Shown one piece after another: positions 1 through 10,658 of a DNA stretch of 20,607 bases. Every line of letters starts with the position of its first letter. Position 1 is the stretch's first letter. The notes beneath the pieces are model-generated. The model had not been told where the DNA came from. It made no database searches and saw nothing but the letters and a program-made list of their open reading frames with translations. A program made the translations under genes and the position numbers. Source of the stretch: Candidatus Tectimicrobiota bacterium (GTDB lineage Bacteria; JACPUC01); contig JACPUC010000024.1 in assembly GCA_016192455.1 (NCBI GenBank), forward strand, positions 1 through 20,607. Reading direction: 5' to 3'.

Positions 1-1005
1 CAGGCGCAGGAGGCGGCTGCCGGGGCGGTCGCCGGGCTCCCCCAGCGGCGCCGCGGCGCGCGCCTCCAGCCGCCCCGTGAAGCTCGGCCCCAGGTGCAGC
101 CCGGCGTTGCGGTGGCAGTGCAGGCACTGCGAGGTCGGCACCCGCACGGTGATCGTGTGCCGCTCGGGATGCCCCGGCTTCTCGCGGTCGAGCGTGGGGT
201 CGCCGCTGCGGCTGCGGCCGTCGTCGGCGTAGGGGACGTGGCAGGCGGTGCAGCCGCTGCCGCGATAGCGCCCGAAGCTCGCCTCGCCGCCGCTCCAGAG
301 GTGGCAGGAGAGGCAGGCGCGCCGCAGCAGCGCGTCGGCGTGCGAGGCGCCCGCCCCCGGCAGCTCCTCGATCTTCTCAGGAGCCGCCGGCGGCTGCTCC
401 CCTGACGGGCTGGGCAGGGCGCGGACGCCGCGCGTCCCGTAGCGCGGCGCCGGGCTCTCCTGCGCCCCCCAGAGGTAGCGCAGCGTGTTGATCTCCCCCG
501 CCGCCGTCGCCATGCGCGAGCGCAAGCCGCGGTTCACGTGGTCGCGCTCGCTGCGGGACACCACGCGCGACACGTCGCGGACGTTCGGGATCAGGCCCTG
601 CACATCGGCGCGCAGCTTGCCGGTGTCGCTGTGGCACTGGCCGCACGTCTGCTCCACCACGCGGTAGTCGCCGGGATCCGCGTGCATCCCCTGGTGCGCC
701 GCGTCCTTCGTGTTCGCCGTGGGGTTGCCGGCGTGGCAGACCTCGCACTTCGTATCGGCGCCCCACGTAAGCGCCATCGCCTGATTGATCGACTCGATCC
801 CTTCGTGGCAGCTCAGGCAGCGTTTCCGGCTGGCGACCTCGGGATCGACGCGGTCGAAGCGCTGCGCGGAGGCTGCGCCCTCCGGGTGGATGCCGCCGCC
901 GGCGGGAGCCTGTTGCGCCGCCGCCAGGGCTGCGCCGGCGGCAAGGCCGGCGAGCAGGAGGAGGGTCGAGAGGACGCGGGAAACAGTGCGGCGGCAGGGA
1001 TTCAT
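1..1005 (-). CDS. Periplasmic multihaem c-type cytochrome (at least six haems), 3' end beyond the window
   Basis: The open frame runs 335 codons without a stop and leaves the window at base 1, so the C-terminus is missing. The N-terminus is a Sec-type signal peptide: Arg-rich start, a Leu/Ala core at about residues 11-28, and an Ala-Ala-Ala cleavage region near 30. Six CxxCH haem sites are visible: CLSCH 63, CEVCH 87, CGQCH 121, CLSCH 231, CTACH 252 and CLHCH 294. They form two groups of three, with a haem-free stretch of about 100 residues between. The start ATG overlaps the stop of the upstream tetrahaem gene (ATGA), so the two are translationally coupled. It should be a periplasmic electron carrier or terminal reductase subunit for the Rieske/cytochrome b complex. 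The exact family is not recognised, and the truncation prevents a total haem count. Confidence 0.9.
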   Translation of the reverse strand, partial: MNPCRRTVSRVLSTLLLLAGLAAGAALAAAQQAPAGGGIHPEGAASAQRFDRVDPEVASRKRCLSCHEGIESINQAMALTWGADTKCEVCHAGNPTANTKDAAHQGMHADPGDYRVVEQTCGQCHSDTGKLRADVQGLIPNVRDVSRVVSRSERDHVNRGLRSRMATAAGEINTLRYLWGAQESPAPRYGTRGVRALPSPSGEQPPAAPEKIEELPGAGASHADALLRRACLSCHLWSGGEASFGRYRGSGCTACHVPYADDGRSRSGDPTLDREKPGHPERHTITVRVPTSQCLHCHRNAGLHLGPSFTGRLEARAAAPLGEPGDRPGSRLLRL

Positions 1006-1835
1006 GCTCCCTCCTCTGGCTGGGGGGCTGGGCGGCTGCGGGATGGCAGGAGCGCGCGCGGCATCTCCAACTTCGTGAGGCTCAGCATGTAGATCGTCAG
1101 CGCGGTCGCCTGCGCGTCATTGAGGCGGAAGTCGGTCATCGGCGAGTTCGGCTGGAAGGTGCGGGGGTCCTTGAAGTGGCGCAGCAGCCAGATGGGCAGG
1201 GTGCGGGGGCCGGTGTCGTCCCCCCACATGAGGTCTTCGGGCGCCTTGCTCCCCACGCCCGCCAGGTCGGGGCCGACCTGGCGGCCGCGACCATCGAGGC
1301 GGTGGCAGTTCCGACAGCCGTACACCTCGAAGAGCTGGCGTCCCTCCTCGAGGAGCGGCGCCTGCGTCGGCAGCGGTTCGCGATGACACTGGCCGCAGGC
1401 GGCCTGCAGGTAGACGCCGCGCAGCAGCGGCTCATCCCAGAACGGCGCCTCGCCGTGCGCCTCGGGCACCTCGGTGGCGCGGCCCTGGCCGCGATGGCAG
1501 AGGGTGCAGCCGAACTTCTCCATGGGATGCTGGGCGTGAACCGGGCGGAAGCGGAACATCGGCGGCGCCTCCTTGGCGCGCGGGTCGGCAACGCCTGGGT
1601 GGCAGGTCGTGCACCGATCCAGGCGCCGCAGCGCCTGCACGCCCACCTGCTGGAGCCCGGAGAAGCGCTGTGCTTGGAGCGAGGCCGGCGTTGTCTCCGG
1701 CGCGGCGGCGCGCAGCCAGTCATGGTACGCCTCCTGGTAGCGCAGCCAGGGCGGATTCAGCTCCCGCACCACCCAGGCCACGGAGATGGCGAGGAGGGCG
1801 ATGCTGGAGAGGATGAAGACTTTCTGGAAGCTCAT
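1002..1835 (-). CDS. Membrane-anchored tetrahaem cytochrome c of the Rieske/cytochrome b operon
   Basis: This 277-aa protein has one N-terminal membrane helix (about 6-23) that probably stays uncleaved as an anchor. Four haem motifs follow: CTTCH 75, CTLCH 110, CGQCH 147 and CRNCH 174. The last lies in a class-I cytochrome c fold with a GPDLAGVGSK stretch downstream and a likely methionine ligand in SPMTDF (Met233). The first three haems precede it in a region with extra histidines. It probably replaces cytochrome c1/f as electron acceptor from the Rieske centre and passes electrons to the multihaem cytochrome encoded next, whose start it overlaps. The gene begins 75 nt after the cytochrome b stop. 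The C-terminal tail is Pro/Arg-rich and has no haem site. Confidence 0.92.
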   Translation of the reverse strand: MSFQKVFILSSIALLAISVAWVVRELNPPWLRYQEAYHDWLRAAAPETTPASLQAQRFSGLQQVGVQALRRLDRCTTCHPGVADPRAKEAPPMFRFRPVHAQHPMEKFGCTLCHRGQGRATEVPEAHGEAPFWDEPLLRGVYLQAACGQCHREPLPTQAPLLEEGRQLFEVYGCRNCHRLDGRGRQVGPDLAGVGSKAPEDLMWGDDTGPRTLPIWLLRHFKDPRTFQPNSPMTDFRLNDAQATALTIYMLSLTKLEMPRALLPSRSRPAPQPEEGA

Positions 1836-1910
1836 GCCGCCGCCCGCCGTCCCCTCTGGTTCCAGCGCCGCGCGACGCCGCCAGCCGCCCGCGTCGCCAC
1901 GCCTCCTTCG

Positions 1911-3176
1911 TTACCACGGAACCGTGAAGCGCCAGTTCGGCCCGCGGAACAGCGTGCCGAGGATCGTGATGATGGTGAAGAAGAGCAGGACGGCGGTGAA
2001 GAGGACGACGGCGCGCCACCGCTGGGACGCACACCACTCCCCCACGCCCCGCGGGCTGCGATCGAAGTAGGGCAGGGCCATGAGGACCAAGCTCACGACG
2101 GTCGGCACGATGACGCCGCCGATGATGGGAGGTCCCCAGGAGAGCATCTCTTGCAAGCCGAGGAAGTACCACGGCGCCTTCGCCGGATTCGGGGTCTTCT
2201 CCGGGTCGGCGAGCTGCTCGAGCGGCGCGTCGAAGACGAACGAGATGATGAGGAGCAGCGCCAGCGCCGCAATCGCCACGGTAAACTCTTTGAAGACGAG
2301 GTGCGGGAAGGTCATGACGAGGTTCTCTGGCTCGCGCTCCGTGATCACCGGCACACCGCGCGGCAGGGCCACCAAGTCGTAGGTCTTCAGCGGCGCCTCG
2401 GGGCGGGGACGGTCCTCCTCGTTGTCGTCGAGGTCGAGAACGATCGTCGTCAACTCGCTCTCCGGCATGGAGATGCCGCCGTCCTTGCGCACCCGCCAGA
2501 CGTGGATGCCCATGAGCAGCCCCATGATGAGCGGCAGGAAGAAGACGTGCAGCGCGTAGAAGCGCAGCAGCGCGTTCTGCCCGATGTGCTCCGCGCCGAG
2601 GAGGAGCTCGCGGCCCCATTTGCCGATGAGCGGCGCCGTCTGCAGGATTTCGGTGCCGACGTTGATCGCCCAGTAGGCGAGCTGATCCCACGGCAGCAGG
2701 TAGCCGGTGAAGGCGAGGCCGAGCGTCAGCACGAAGAGGGAGAAGCCGACGACCCAGTTGAACTCCCGCGGGCGCTTGTAGGCGCCGGTGTAGAAGACGC
2801 GGCAGAGGTGGAGAAGGACGATGATCACCATGCCGTGGGCGGCCCAGCGGTGCAGGTTGCGCAACAGCCGCCCGTAGGGGACGGTGAAGCGCAGGTCTTT
2901 CATGAGGTCGTAGGCGACCTCCGTCGAGGGGACGTAGTAGAGCATGAGGAGGCCGCCGGTGATGGTGAGCACCGCGAAGAGCAGCACCGCCAGGCCGCCC
3001 AGCCCGAACGTGTAGGTGAAGCGCAGGGCGTGCCGCGGAATCTTTACCGGGTGGAGGTGGAGGAAGAAGTTATTGGTGATGACGAGCGCCTGGTTGAGGC
3101 GCGTGTTCGGCCACCCATGACGCACGATGGAGGCGATGAGGCGGTTCTGGCGCAGGCTGTCGAGGAAGGGCTTCAT
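1911..3176 (-). CDS. Cytochrome b, fused b6 + subunit IV type, of a quinol:cytochrome c oxidoreductase
   Basis: This is the membrane quinol-oxidising subunit, 421 aa. The N-terminal half (about 50-230) has four helices with the bis-His pairs for two b haems: His109/His123 and His210/His225. The second pair is 15 residues apart, as in cytochrome b6; mitochondrial-type cytochrome b has 14. The C-terminal half (about 295-410) has three helices like subunit IV, so b6 and subunit IV are fused. The Qo-site PEWY position reads APWY (334-337), followed by FLGLQE, a pattern I associate with menaquinol enzymes. A charged loop of about 60 residues (231-290) joins the halves. It lies 53 nt after the Rieske gene and before the tetrahaem cytochrome, which is the expected bc-complex order. 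Menaquinol rather than ubiquinol use is inferred. Confidence 0.95.
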   Translation of the reverse strand: MKPFLDSLRQNRLIASIVRHGWPNTRLNQALVITNNFFLHLHPVKIPRHALRFTYTFGLGGLAVLLFAVLTITGGLLMLYYVPSTEVAYDLMKDLRFTVPYGRLLRNLHRWAAHGMVIIVLLHLCRVFYTGAYKRPREFNWVVGFSLFVLTLGLAFTGYLLPWDQLAYWAINVGTEILQTAPLIGKWGRELLLGAEHIGQNALLRFYALHVFFLPLIMGLLMGIHVWRVRKDGGISMPESELTTIVLDLDDNEEDRPRPEAPLKTYDLVALPRGVPVITEREPENLVMTFPHLVFKEFTVAIAALALLLIISFVFDAPLEQLADPEKTPNPAKAPWYFLGLQEMLSWGPPIIGGVIVPTVVSLVLMALPYFDRSPRGVGEWCASQRWRAVVLFTAVLLFFTIITILGTLFRGPNWRFTVPW

Positions 3177-3229
3177 GACGCCTCAGGCTCGGCCCGGCTG
3201 AGACTCACGACGAGCCCAGGGCGGGGCAA

Positions 3230-3740
3230 TCACGAGGTCCGGGGACCATGCACATCCAGGCGCTCCTGGCGCGAGACTGGCCGGCTTACATCGGCGACGA
3301 GCTGCCCGTTCGTGGCGAGCTCCAGGCGGAAGTAAGGGAGGTCCCGGCGCGCCGGCCCGCGCAGCACCTTGCCGGCGGCGTCGAAGCGGCTGCCGTGGCA
3401 CGGGCACTCCAGCAGCCCGTGCGAGGCGTTCCAGCGGACCACGCAGGCCAGGTGCGTACACACCGCCGACATGGCGGCCAAGCCCTGCGCATCATGTTTC
3501 ACGAAGACCTTCGGCGCCGCGACGTAGTGCAGGGAGTGGTTGGCGTAGCGGTCCGCTCCGCCGAGCGGCACGCGCGTCCGCTCCTTGTCGAGCGGCGGCG
3601 GGCTGGAGAAGCGCAGCAGCGAGTAGGCCGCCAACCCTGCCGCCCCCACCAGGCTGCTCCAGCCGAGCACACGGAAGAGCTCGCGGCGGGGAATGGTCAG
3701 CTCCTCGGGCGCAGTCAGCCGCTCTTCATCATCACGCTGG

Positions 3741-3760
<20 letters not shown>
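3230..3760 (-). CDS. Rieske [2Fe-2S] subunit of the bc-type complex
   Basis: From the ATG at 3760 the protein is 176 aa. A GGGAGG ribosome site lies about 10 nt upstream, and this start removes an Arg/Trp-rich extension that is antisense-like. A PRRELFRVLG stretch (24-33) precedes the single membrane helix (about 34-50) and resembles the twin-arginine signal usual for Rieske proteins. The cluster-binding motifs are complete: CTHLAC at 101-106 and CPCHGS from 119, giving two Cys and two His ligands. The start overlaps the end of the FAD oxidoreductase gene by 20 nt, so translation is probably coupled. It should move electrons from quinol at the Qo site to the c-type haems encoded downstream in the operon. 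Confidence 0.95.
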
Positions 3761-5581
<1,821 letters not shown>

Positions 5582-5582
<1 letters not shown>

Positions 5583-7531
5583 TAACGGCCCCCCTCGGGA
5601 GAGACGGAAAGGAGCGCCGCGGGGATGCTGCCGGCGCCCGGAGGTTGCTCGCCGCGCGGCGAGCTCTCGCTCGCCCCGTTCGCGGCCCAGTCATCGGGCG
5701 GCGGCGCGCTTCCAGGTGGCCGCGTGCCGAAGTCGCCATGCTCGATCTCGGCATGGCAGGCGAGGCACGCCACCTTCGGCCTGGTGAAGTCGGTGTTCTG
5801 GCTGACATGCCGGTCATGCAGGAACTGCACCTCGCCCAACTTGGTGAGGTCCTCGTGACAGTCCAGACAGCGAGCCCGCGCCACCTGTCCGTCCCCGCGC
5901 ACGGTCAGGCGCTGGGTGAGCTCGCGCTCGCTCAGGGTGCGGTGGCAGCTCGTACACTTGCCAACCGCCGTCTCCTGCTGCGGCCTCCGGTTCATGAAGT
6001 GACAGAGGTAGCAGTTTCGGAAATCCGTGGCAAAGTGTTCGCCGCGCACGTCGCGCGAGTGGCAGGTGTTGCACTGCAAGCGAATGCCGCGCGCGGGCTG
6101 GGCCAGCATGGTCTGGTGATTGAAGTTGAGCGTGTTGGTGCGGAAGGTGATGGCGCGGTAGAGCTTCTCCGTGCCGTGGCACCCCCCCTGCTGGCAGGAA
6201 CGGCTGTCGACGTTGCCGTGGGACTTGGTCGGATAGAAGCCGGTGACCTGCTTCGCCGCCATCAGCAGGCCCGCCGTGCGCCCCTTCACGAAGGAGCTCA
6301 GGTCGGGCGGGTAGTGGCAGTCGACGCAGCCGACGTTCCGGTGCTTCGAGGTCTTCCAGGTGTCGTACTGCGTCTGCATCGTGTGGCACGAGCCGCAGAA
6401 CGACGGGCTCTCCGTCACCTGGTTGACGTAGGAGAAGGCCATGCCCACGATGCCCAACATCAAGGGGAGGAAGAGGAGGAGGACGCGCTGCCAGTGCAGG
6501 CTGAGGCTGCGCGCCAGCGACCAGCTCCAGCGGAACGTCCGCCTCAGGAGCGGGTAACAGAAGATGACGCCGGCCAACAGGAGGCCGTAAAGGAAGGAGT
6601 TGACCAAGGTGCCGTAGAAGCGGTCTTCGGTGACGCGGATGAAGTGGGAGGCCAGGATGCCGAGGGCAAGGACGACGAGGTAGAGGGACTCCTCGGTGCG
6701 CCGCCGCCAGAAGACCGCCGCATTCACCAGGGCGCCGAGGAGGACGACCGGCAGGACGGCGCCAGGGGTGCCGCTCACGTAGGCCACGAGACCGCAGGCG
6801 AGGACCAGCGCCACCGCGGCGGTGAAGCAGACCGTCGCCAGGGCCTGCCGACCGCGCCAGTCGAGGGCGACGGCGGCCCCTGCGAGGGGGAGGGCGGCGA
6901 ACGCGACCAGGAGCACCGGCGGCAGCCCCGCGCTGAGCAGCGGCGCCGCATAGCGCCAGCTCAGAGTGGCGCTCAGCAGCACGCCGAGAAGATGCCAACG
7001 GTTCCCCTGCCGTCGCCAGACGATGAGATAGAGCCCCGCGAGGAGCAGGAAGCCGAGGCCGCTGATCGCCAGCGCGGCGCCGGAAGCAACGATCCCCGCC
7101 TCTGCCGGCGGAGGCGCCGCGCCGGGGGCGCCCGCCGCCGCCGCGAAGACCCCCCCCGGCACCTCGGCAAGGGTCAGGAGGCTGGCCGCCGCGGCGGTGA
7201 TGGAGGCCGCCGCAAAGCCGGCGCGCGACACCGCGGCGTTGCCGCGCAGCCCAACAGCCTGCCAGGCCGCGAGGAGCGGTAGCATGCCGAGGGCCTGCCA
7301 GGGTGCCGGCAGCGCCTGGCGCAGCGCCAGCACGTACGCCGCCGAGGTGAAGAGGAGCGCCGGGTAGAGGTAGCCCGCGGAGCGGCTGGCGCGGTAGGCT
7401 GCGACGTACGCCGCCGCCGCCACCACCGCGAGAAGGATGCCCCCCGCCAGCAGGCGCTCGTAGACCGCCCACGCCACCAGCGCCGCCGTCAAGCCGTAAC
7501 TCAGCGTCTGGTAGGTGGCGCGCAGATTCAC
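5582..7531 (-). CDS. Polytopic membrane protein fused to a NapC/NrfH-like octahaem cytochrome domain
   Basis: The protein has 649 aa and starts with GTG, which overlaps the preceding TGA; a GGGAGG site lies about 6 nt upstream. Residues 1-370 hold roughly ten hydrophobic helices without recognisable cofactor motifs. The last helix (about 350-370) leads into a NapC/NrfH-like start, CGSCHTM at 379, where the CxxCHxM form suggests Met ligation as in NrfH. Further haem sites are CVDCH 402, CNTCH 487, CYLCH 507, CTSCH 526, CLDCH 555 and CLACH 589. A CQQGGCH (CX4CH) at 446 makes eight in total. The tail after 600 is Pro/Gly-rich. A role as quinol dehydrogenase or membrane electron conduit is likely from the NapC-like part; the function of the helical part is unknown. 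Confidence 0.85.
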
Positions 7532-9474
7532 GGCCTGCCTCCCTGCGGAGCAACCTGCGGGGCGGCTGTCGACGGCGCCGCCGGCAGGGCCAGGGCGCCG
7601 AGCAGGAACGCGACCGCCCAGAGCATCAGCGCGGCGAGGTTCCAGGGCATCAGGAACAGCACCTCATAGAGCGACAGGCCGGCGGCGGTCAGCACGGCAA
7701 CGGTGAGGAGGGCCTGCCAGGGGCTGCCGCGGCGCCGCAGGCGCACCTCCTGGAGGAGCGCCAGGAGACCCAGGAGAGCGAACAGCATCCCACGGGAGAC
7801 GGGGTGCAGGGCCAAGGCCGCGCCGAGGGCCGCGAGCAGGTAGGCGGCAAGCACGATCACGAAGTAGGAGAGGTCGAGAACCGGGCGTCCCCGCGCGCGC
7901 AGCACCAAGATCGAGTAGAGCGCTCCAAAGGCCAGGCTGTGCAGGGCTGCCCAGAAGAGCGAGATGCCCTCGAGAATGCCCGCGGCGATGAAGAGGGCAG
8001 CCACGAAAGCGTGGCTGGCCTCGTAGCAGGAGCGCGACAGCTCCTCGCTGCTGAAGCGCGCCCCGCAGCCGAGGAGGACGCCCAGCAGCGGCAGGCCGAG
8101 GAACAGCTTGACGTGGAAGGCATGGCTCGGCGCCGCCAGGAGGAGTGCGCTCAGCGTCGCCCAGGTGTAGAACGCCGCCGCAACGAAGAGGTACTGGCTG
8201 CGCCCGCGCAGGGCGGTGGGCAAGCGCCACATCGCCAGGCGGCCGTACACGAGCGCGAGGAGGAGGGAGCCCACCCAGCCGAGGGTGGAGCTGCGCAGGG
8301 CGCTGGCGAGGAGGAGGAACGCCGCCAGCGCCGCTGCGAGGTGGCCCGCAATGAGGAGCCACCAGACCGCCGCGCCGGCCCCCGCCACGCTGCCGCGCCG
8401 CGCGTGGAGAGTGCCGGCCAGGGGGAAGTACGCTGCCGTGAGGAGGATGCAGGTGAGGAGCAGGAGTGACGGCCGGCCGAGCGCGGCAAGGAGGGCCACC
8501 GCCGCCAGGAGGAGGCTTGCCGCGTAGCGGGCGCCGGCGGCGCGCGCGCCGGCGCGGGCGTGTTCACCCACCGCCAGCCAGGCCCACAGCACGCCGCCCC
8601 CGGCAAGGAGGAGGGGGCGCAGCTCCGCCGCCGCCCGCGGCAGCAGCCAGAGGCCCAGGGCGTAGCCGAGCGAGCCCAGCCCCACGGCGAGGTAGCGGTG
8701 CGGCAACCACGCCGCGCCGGCCGCCGTGGCGCCCTTCAGGAAGCGCCACTCGAAGAACGCCGCGGCGCCGAGGAGCGGCGCCACCACGGTGAAGATCGGA
8801 TGGCCGTCGCTGCGCCAGGTCGCGCTCCATAGCGACCACATCCCCCAGACCGCGAAGAGGAGCGCAACGACCGCGCCGACGCGCAAGAGCATGCGGCGAG
8901 GATCGAAGCGCCGCGCCGCATCGGCCTCTCCCCGGCGGCCGCACCACCAGCCGAGAAGACCCAGGAGGCCCACCGGGGCGAGGGCCGCCGTGGGGAGCAT
9001 CCAGCTTACGGCGCCCACCGCCAGCACGGCGAGGAGGTACCCCACCACCGCCAGCCCCAGACCGCCGTAGAAGAGGCTGCGGCGCTGTCCCACGAGGCCC
9101 AGGACGAGGCAGAGGGCGGCGAACAGCCCGAGCACCGCGGCCGAGTCCGCGGCGTGCTTCAGGAGGTAGGCGCTGCTGCCGAAGACGAGCGCGCCGCTGA
9201 AGAGCAATGAAACGGCGACCGCCACGCCGGTGAGGCGCGTCTCCAGGTCGGCCTGGCTCAGGTACCATTTCACGTAGAGGAAGGGGAAGAGGACGGCGTA
9301 GGTGAAGGAGGGCCAGCTCAGGGCAAGGCGCAGGATCGATCCGATCTCGTTCGGCGAGACGTAGAGCTGCGACGGCATCTCCAGGGTGGTGCCGTGCATG
9401 ACCAGCTCATCCTCCTCGCGGGCAATTGACTCAATCTGCACCTCGGTGCGCACGAAGCTTGAGATGAGCTCCAT
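7528..9474 (-). CDS. Large polytopic membrane protein of unknown function, first gene of the respiratory operon
   Basis: I do not recognise this 648-aa protein. A hydrophilic, acidic N-terminus of about 45 residues is followed by some 18-20 predicted hydrophobic helices rich in Leu, Ala and Trp. No haem, flavin, Fe-S or transporter motif is visible, and no tryptophan-rich haem-handling (WWD) motif like that of CcsA/CcmC. A strong GAGGGGGA ribosome site lies about 5 nt before the ATG. Its stop overlaps the GTG of the octahaem gene, so it is the coupled first gene of the operon. The next protein also has a long helical region, so the pair may form a membrane scaffold for the electron-transfer complex; this is inference from context only. 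Confidence 0.75.
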   Translation of the reverse strand: MELISSFVRTEVQIESIAREEDELVMHGTTLEMPSQLYVSPNEIGSILRLALSWPSFTYAVLFPFLYVKWYLSQADLETRLTGVAVAVSLLFSGALVFGSSAYLLKHAADSAAVLGLFAALCLVLGLVGQRRSLFYGGLGLAVVGYLLAVLAVGAVSWMLPTAALAPVGLLGLLGWWCGRRGEADAARRFDPRRMLLRVGAVVALLFAVWGMWSLWSATWRSDGHPIFTVVAPLLGAAAFFEWRFLKGATAAGAAWLPHRYLAVGLGSLGYALGLWLLPRAAAELRPLLLAGGGVLWAWLAVGEHARAGARAAGARYAASLLLAAVALLAALGRPSLLLLTCILLTAAYFPLAGTLHARRGSVAGAGAAVWWLLIAGHLAAALAAFLLLASALRSSTLGWVGSLLLALVYGRLAMWRLPTALRGRSQYLFVAAAFYTWATLSALLLAAPSHAFHVKLFLGLPLLGVLLGCGARFSSEELSRSCYEASHAFVAALFIAAGILEGISLFWAALHSLAFGALYSILVLRARGRPVLDLSYFVIVLAAYLLAALGAALALHPVSRGMLFALLGLLALLQEVRLRRRGSPWQALLTVAVLTAAGLSLYEVLFLMPWNLAALMLWAVAFLLGALALPAAPSTAAPQVAPQGGRP

Positions 9475-9919
9475 GGCTCCCCCTCAATCCTCACGCCCGT
9501 CACCCCCAGGCGAAGGACGCGCCAGGCAGCAAGCGCCGCAGCGTTGAGCCCTTGGTACCAATAATATACAGGCCTTTCCGGGGTCTACCAGAGGGCCGCG
9601 AAAAAAATTCACAGATTGATCATCAAGTAGTTGATCATCAAAGCATTGCCAGTACGCCGACGGTGACACGGCCGCCGTTTCAGCGCCCCGGCAACCCTGG
9701 GGCGCAGCCGCGTCGCTGGTGGGATGTGAAGCTTCCGCCTATACTGAGGCTCGTCCCCCGGGCTTTCATGGGGGCCCGGGAGGGGGGTGGAGGTCTTCCG
9801 ACTACCGCGTTTGCCTGGAGCATGCCGATCGTCCGCCTGGGCCGGCGAGGGCGGTCGTTGCGCCGGCTCCAACGCAGCCGCCTGGCGGCGCGAGCCTGCC
9901 CAGCCGAGACTGGTCACGC
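9475..9919. promoter_or_regulatory. Divergent control region between the respiratory operon and the 9920 gene
   Basis: This 445-bp stretch has no credible gene. It contains an AT-richer island (9550-9645) in GC-rich surroundings. On the minus strand TATATT/TATTAT near 9562-9571 could serve as the -10 of the operon, but no good -35 is seen. On the plus strand TATACT at 9740-9745 is a possible -10 for the 9920 gene, also with a poor -35. An A7 tract sits at 9601-9607. A 7-bp hairpin, CCCGGGC at 9757-9763 with GCCCGGG at 9774-9780, lies in the presumed plus-strand leader without a T run. The operon may therefore need an activator. Confidence 0.45.
9616..9641. repeat. Two 11-bp direct repeats TTGATCATCAA, possible operator
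   Basis: TTGATCATCAA occurs at 9616-9626 and again at 9631-9641, one and a half helical turns apart start to start. Each copy is made of TTGAT and ATCAA half-sites around a single central base. The pair lies about 60-85 bp upstream of the possible minus-strand start, a usual place for an activator. The half-sites match the FNR/CRP consensus, but the 1-bp spacing does not match its 4-bp spacing. Confidence 0.5.
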
Positions 9920-10570
9920 ATGACGCTGGAAGTGTTCAGCATCGCGTTGGCGGCGCTTGGGCTTCTGGCCCTGGGGGGCGCGCTGCGGCAGTTGTGGCGG
10001 CGTCGGTTGCTTGCCGGCTCCGCGCAGGGATCGGCAGGCATCCTCCTCCTCGCCGTAGCCACCCTCTCCTGGGCGCTGCTGGCGAATCTTCACACCTACC
10101 GTCGGCTCACCCACGAGCAGCTCGCGGCTGATCTCAGCTTCACGGCCCTTGGTCCACAATTCTATCAGGCTCGCTTGACCGATGCCGCGGGTTTCGCAAC
10201 GTTCTTCGAGCTGCACGGCGATGAGTGGCAGCTTGACGCGCGCATCCTGAAATGGCGGGGTCTGGTGAACCTCGTCGGCATCCACACCCTGTACCGCTTG
10301 GAGCGTCTCAGCGGCCGGTACCGCGATGCCGCCCAGGCAGCCGCCACCCTGCCCAGTGTCCAGCCCCTGGCGCGTCATGCCGGCCTGGATGCGTGGAGGC
10401 TGGCGCAACGATTTTCCGGCTGGCTGCCGTGGGTTGATGCCGACTATGGCAGCGCCACCTACATGCCAATGGCCGACGGCGCGCGATACGCTGTGCTGGT
10501 GAGCACCTCGGGCCTCATCGCCCGGCCGAGGGACGCGGCAACGCGAAAAGTTGTGGAAGGCTGGCGCTGA
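9920..10570 (+). CDS. Conserved two-helix membrane protein of unknown function (often labelled 'multidrug efflux pump' without basis)
   Basis: From the ATG at 9920 the protein has 216 aa. A longer in-frame start at 9719 would add 67 Pro/Gly-rich residues with no membrane or family signal and is not used. Two helices (about 5-22 and 38-56) are split by an Arg-rich loop. A soluble domain follows with the landmarks NLHTYRRLTHEQ (57-68), ELHGDEWQLDARILKW (97-112), LSGRYRD (130-136) and WVDADYGSATYMPMADGARY (171-190). I recall this pattern from a conserved proteobacterial hypothetical family; its usual efflux-pump label has no support in the sequence, as it is far too small. It is the only complete plus-strand gene here and is transcribed away from the respiratory operon. 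The ribosome site is weak. Confidence 0.8.
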   Translation: MTLEVFSIALAALGLLALGGALRQLWRRRLLAGSAQGSAGILLLAVATLSWALLANLHTYRRLTHEQLAADLSFTALGPQFYQARLTDAAGFATFFELHGDEWQLDARILKWRGLVNLVGIHTLYRLERLSGRYRDAAQAAATLPSVQPLARHAGLDAWRLAQRFSGWLPWVDADYGSATYMPMADGARYAVLVSTSGLIARPRDAATRKVVEGWR

Positions 10571-10658
10571 GAGGCAGGGATCGCACGGGCTGCGAGACCT
10601 CGGGCGCAGAGGCCGCCGCGCGTCCGGGCGACGGCGGGGGACGGAGCCAGGCGCCCTG

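Noticed and set aside
377-766. 129-aa minus-strand frame in the first kilobase
   Set aside because: It is in a different frame from the 335-codon cytochrome frame that carries six CxxCH motifs and a signal peptide.
1176-3335. 719-aa plus-strand open frame
   Set aside because: It is antisense to the cytochrome c and cytochrome b genes; low-complexity charged composition typical of GC-rich shadow frames.
9616-9641. Canonical FNR box
   Set aside because: Half-sites match but are separated by one base within each copy; the ATCAA-N4-TTGAT between copies is in the wrong orientation.
9719-9919. Upstream extension of the 9920 plus-strand gene
   Set aside because: The 67 extra residues are Pro/Gly-rich and cover the control region; the membrane helix of the family starts right after the ATG at 9920.
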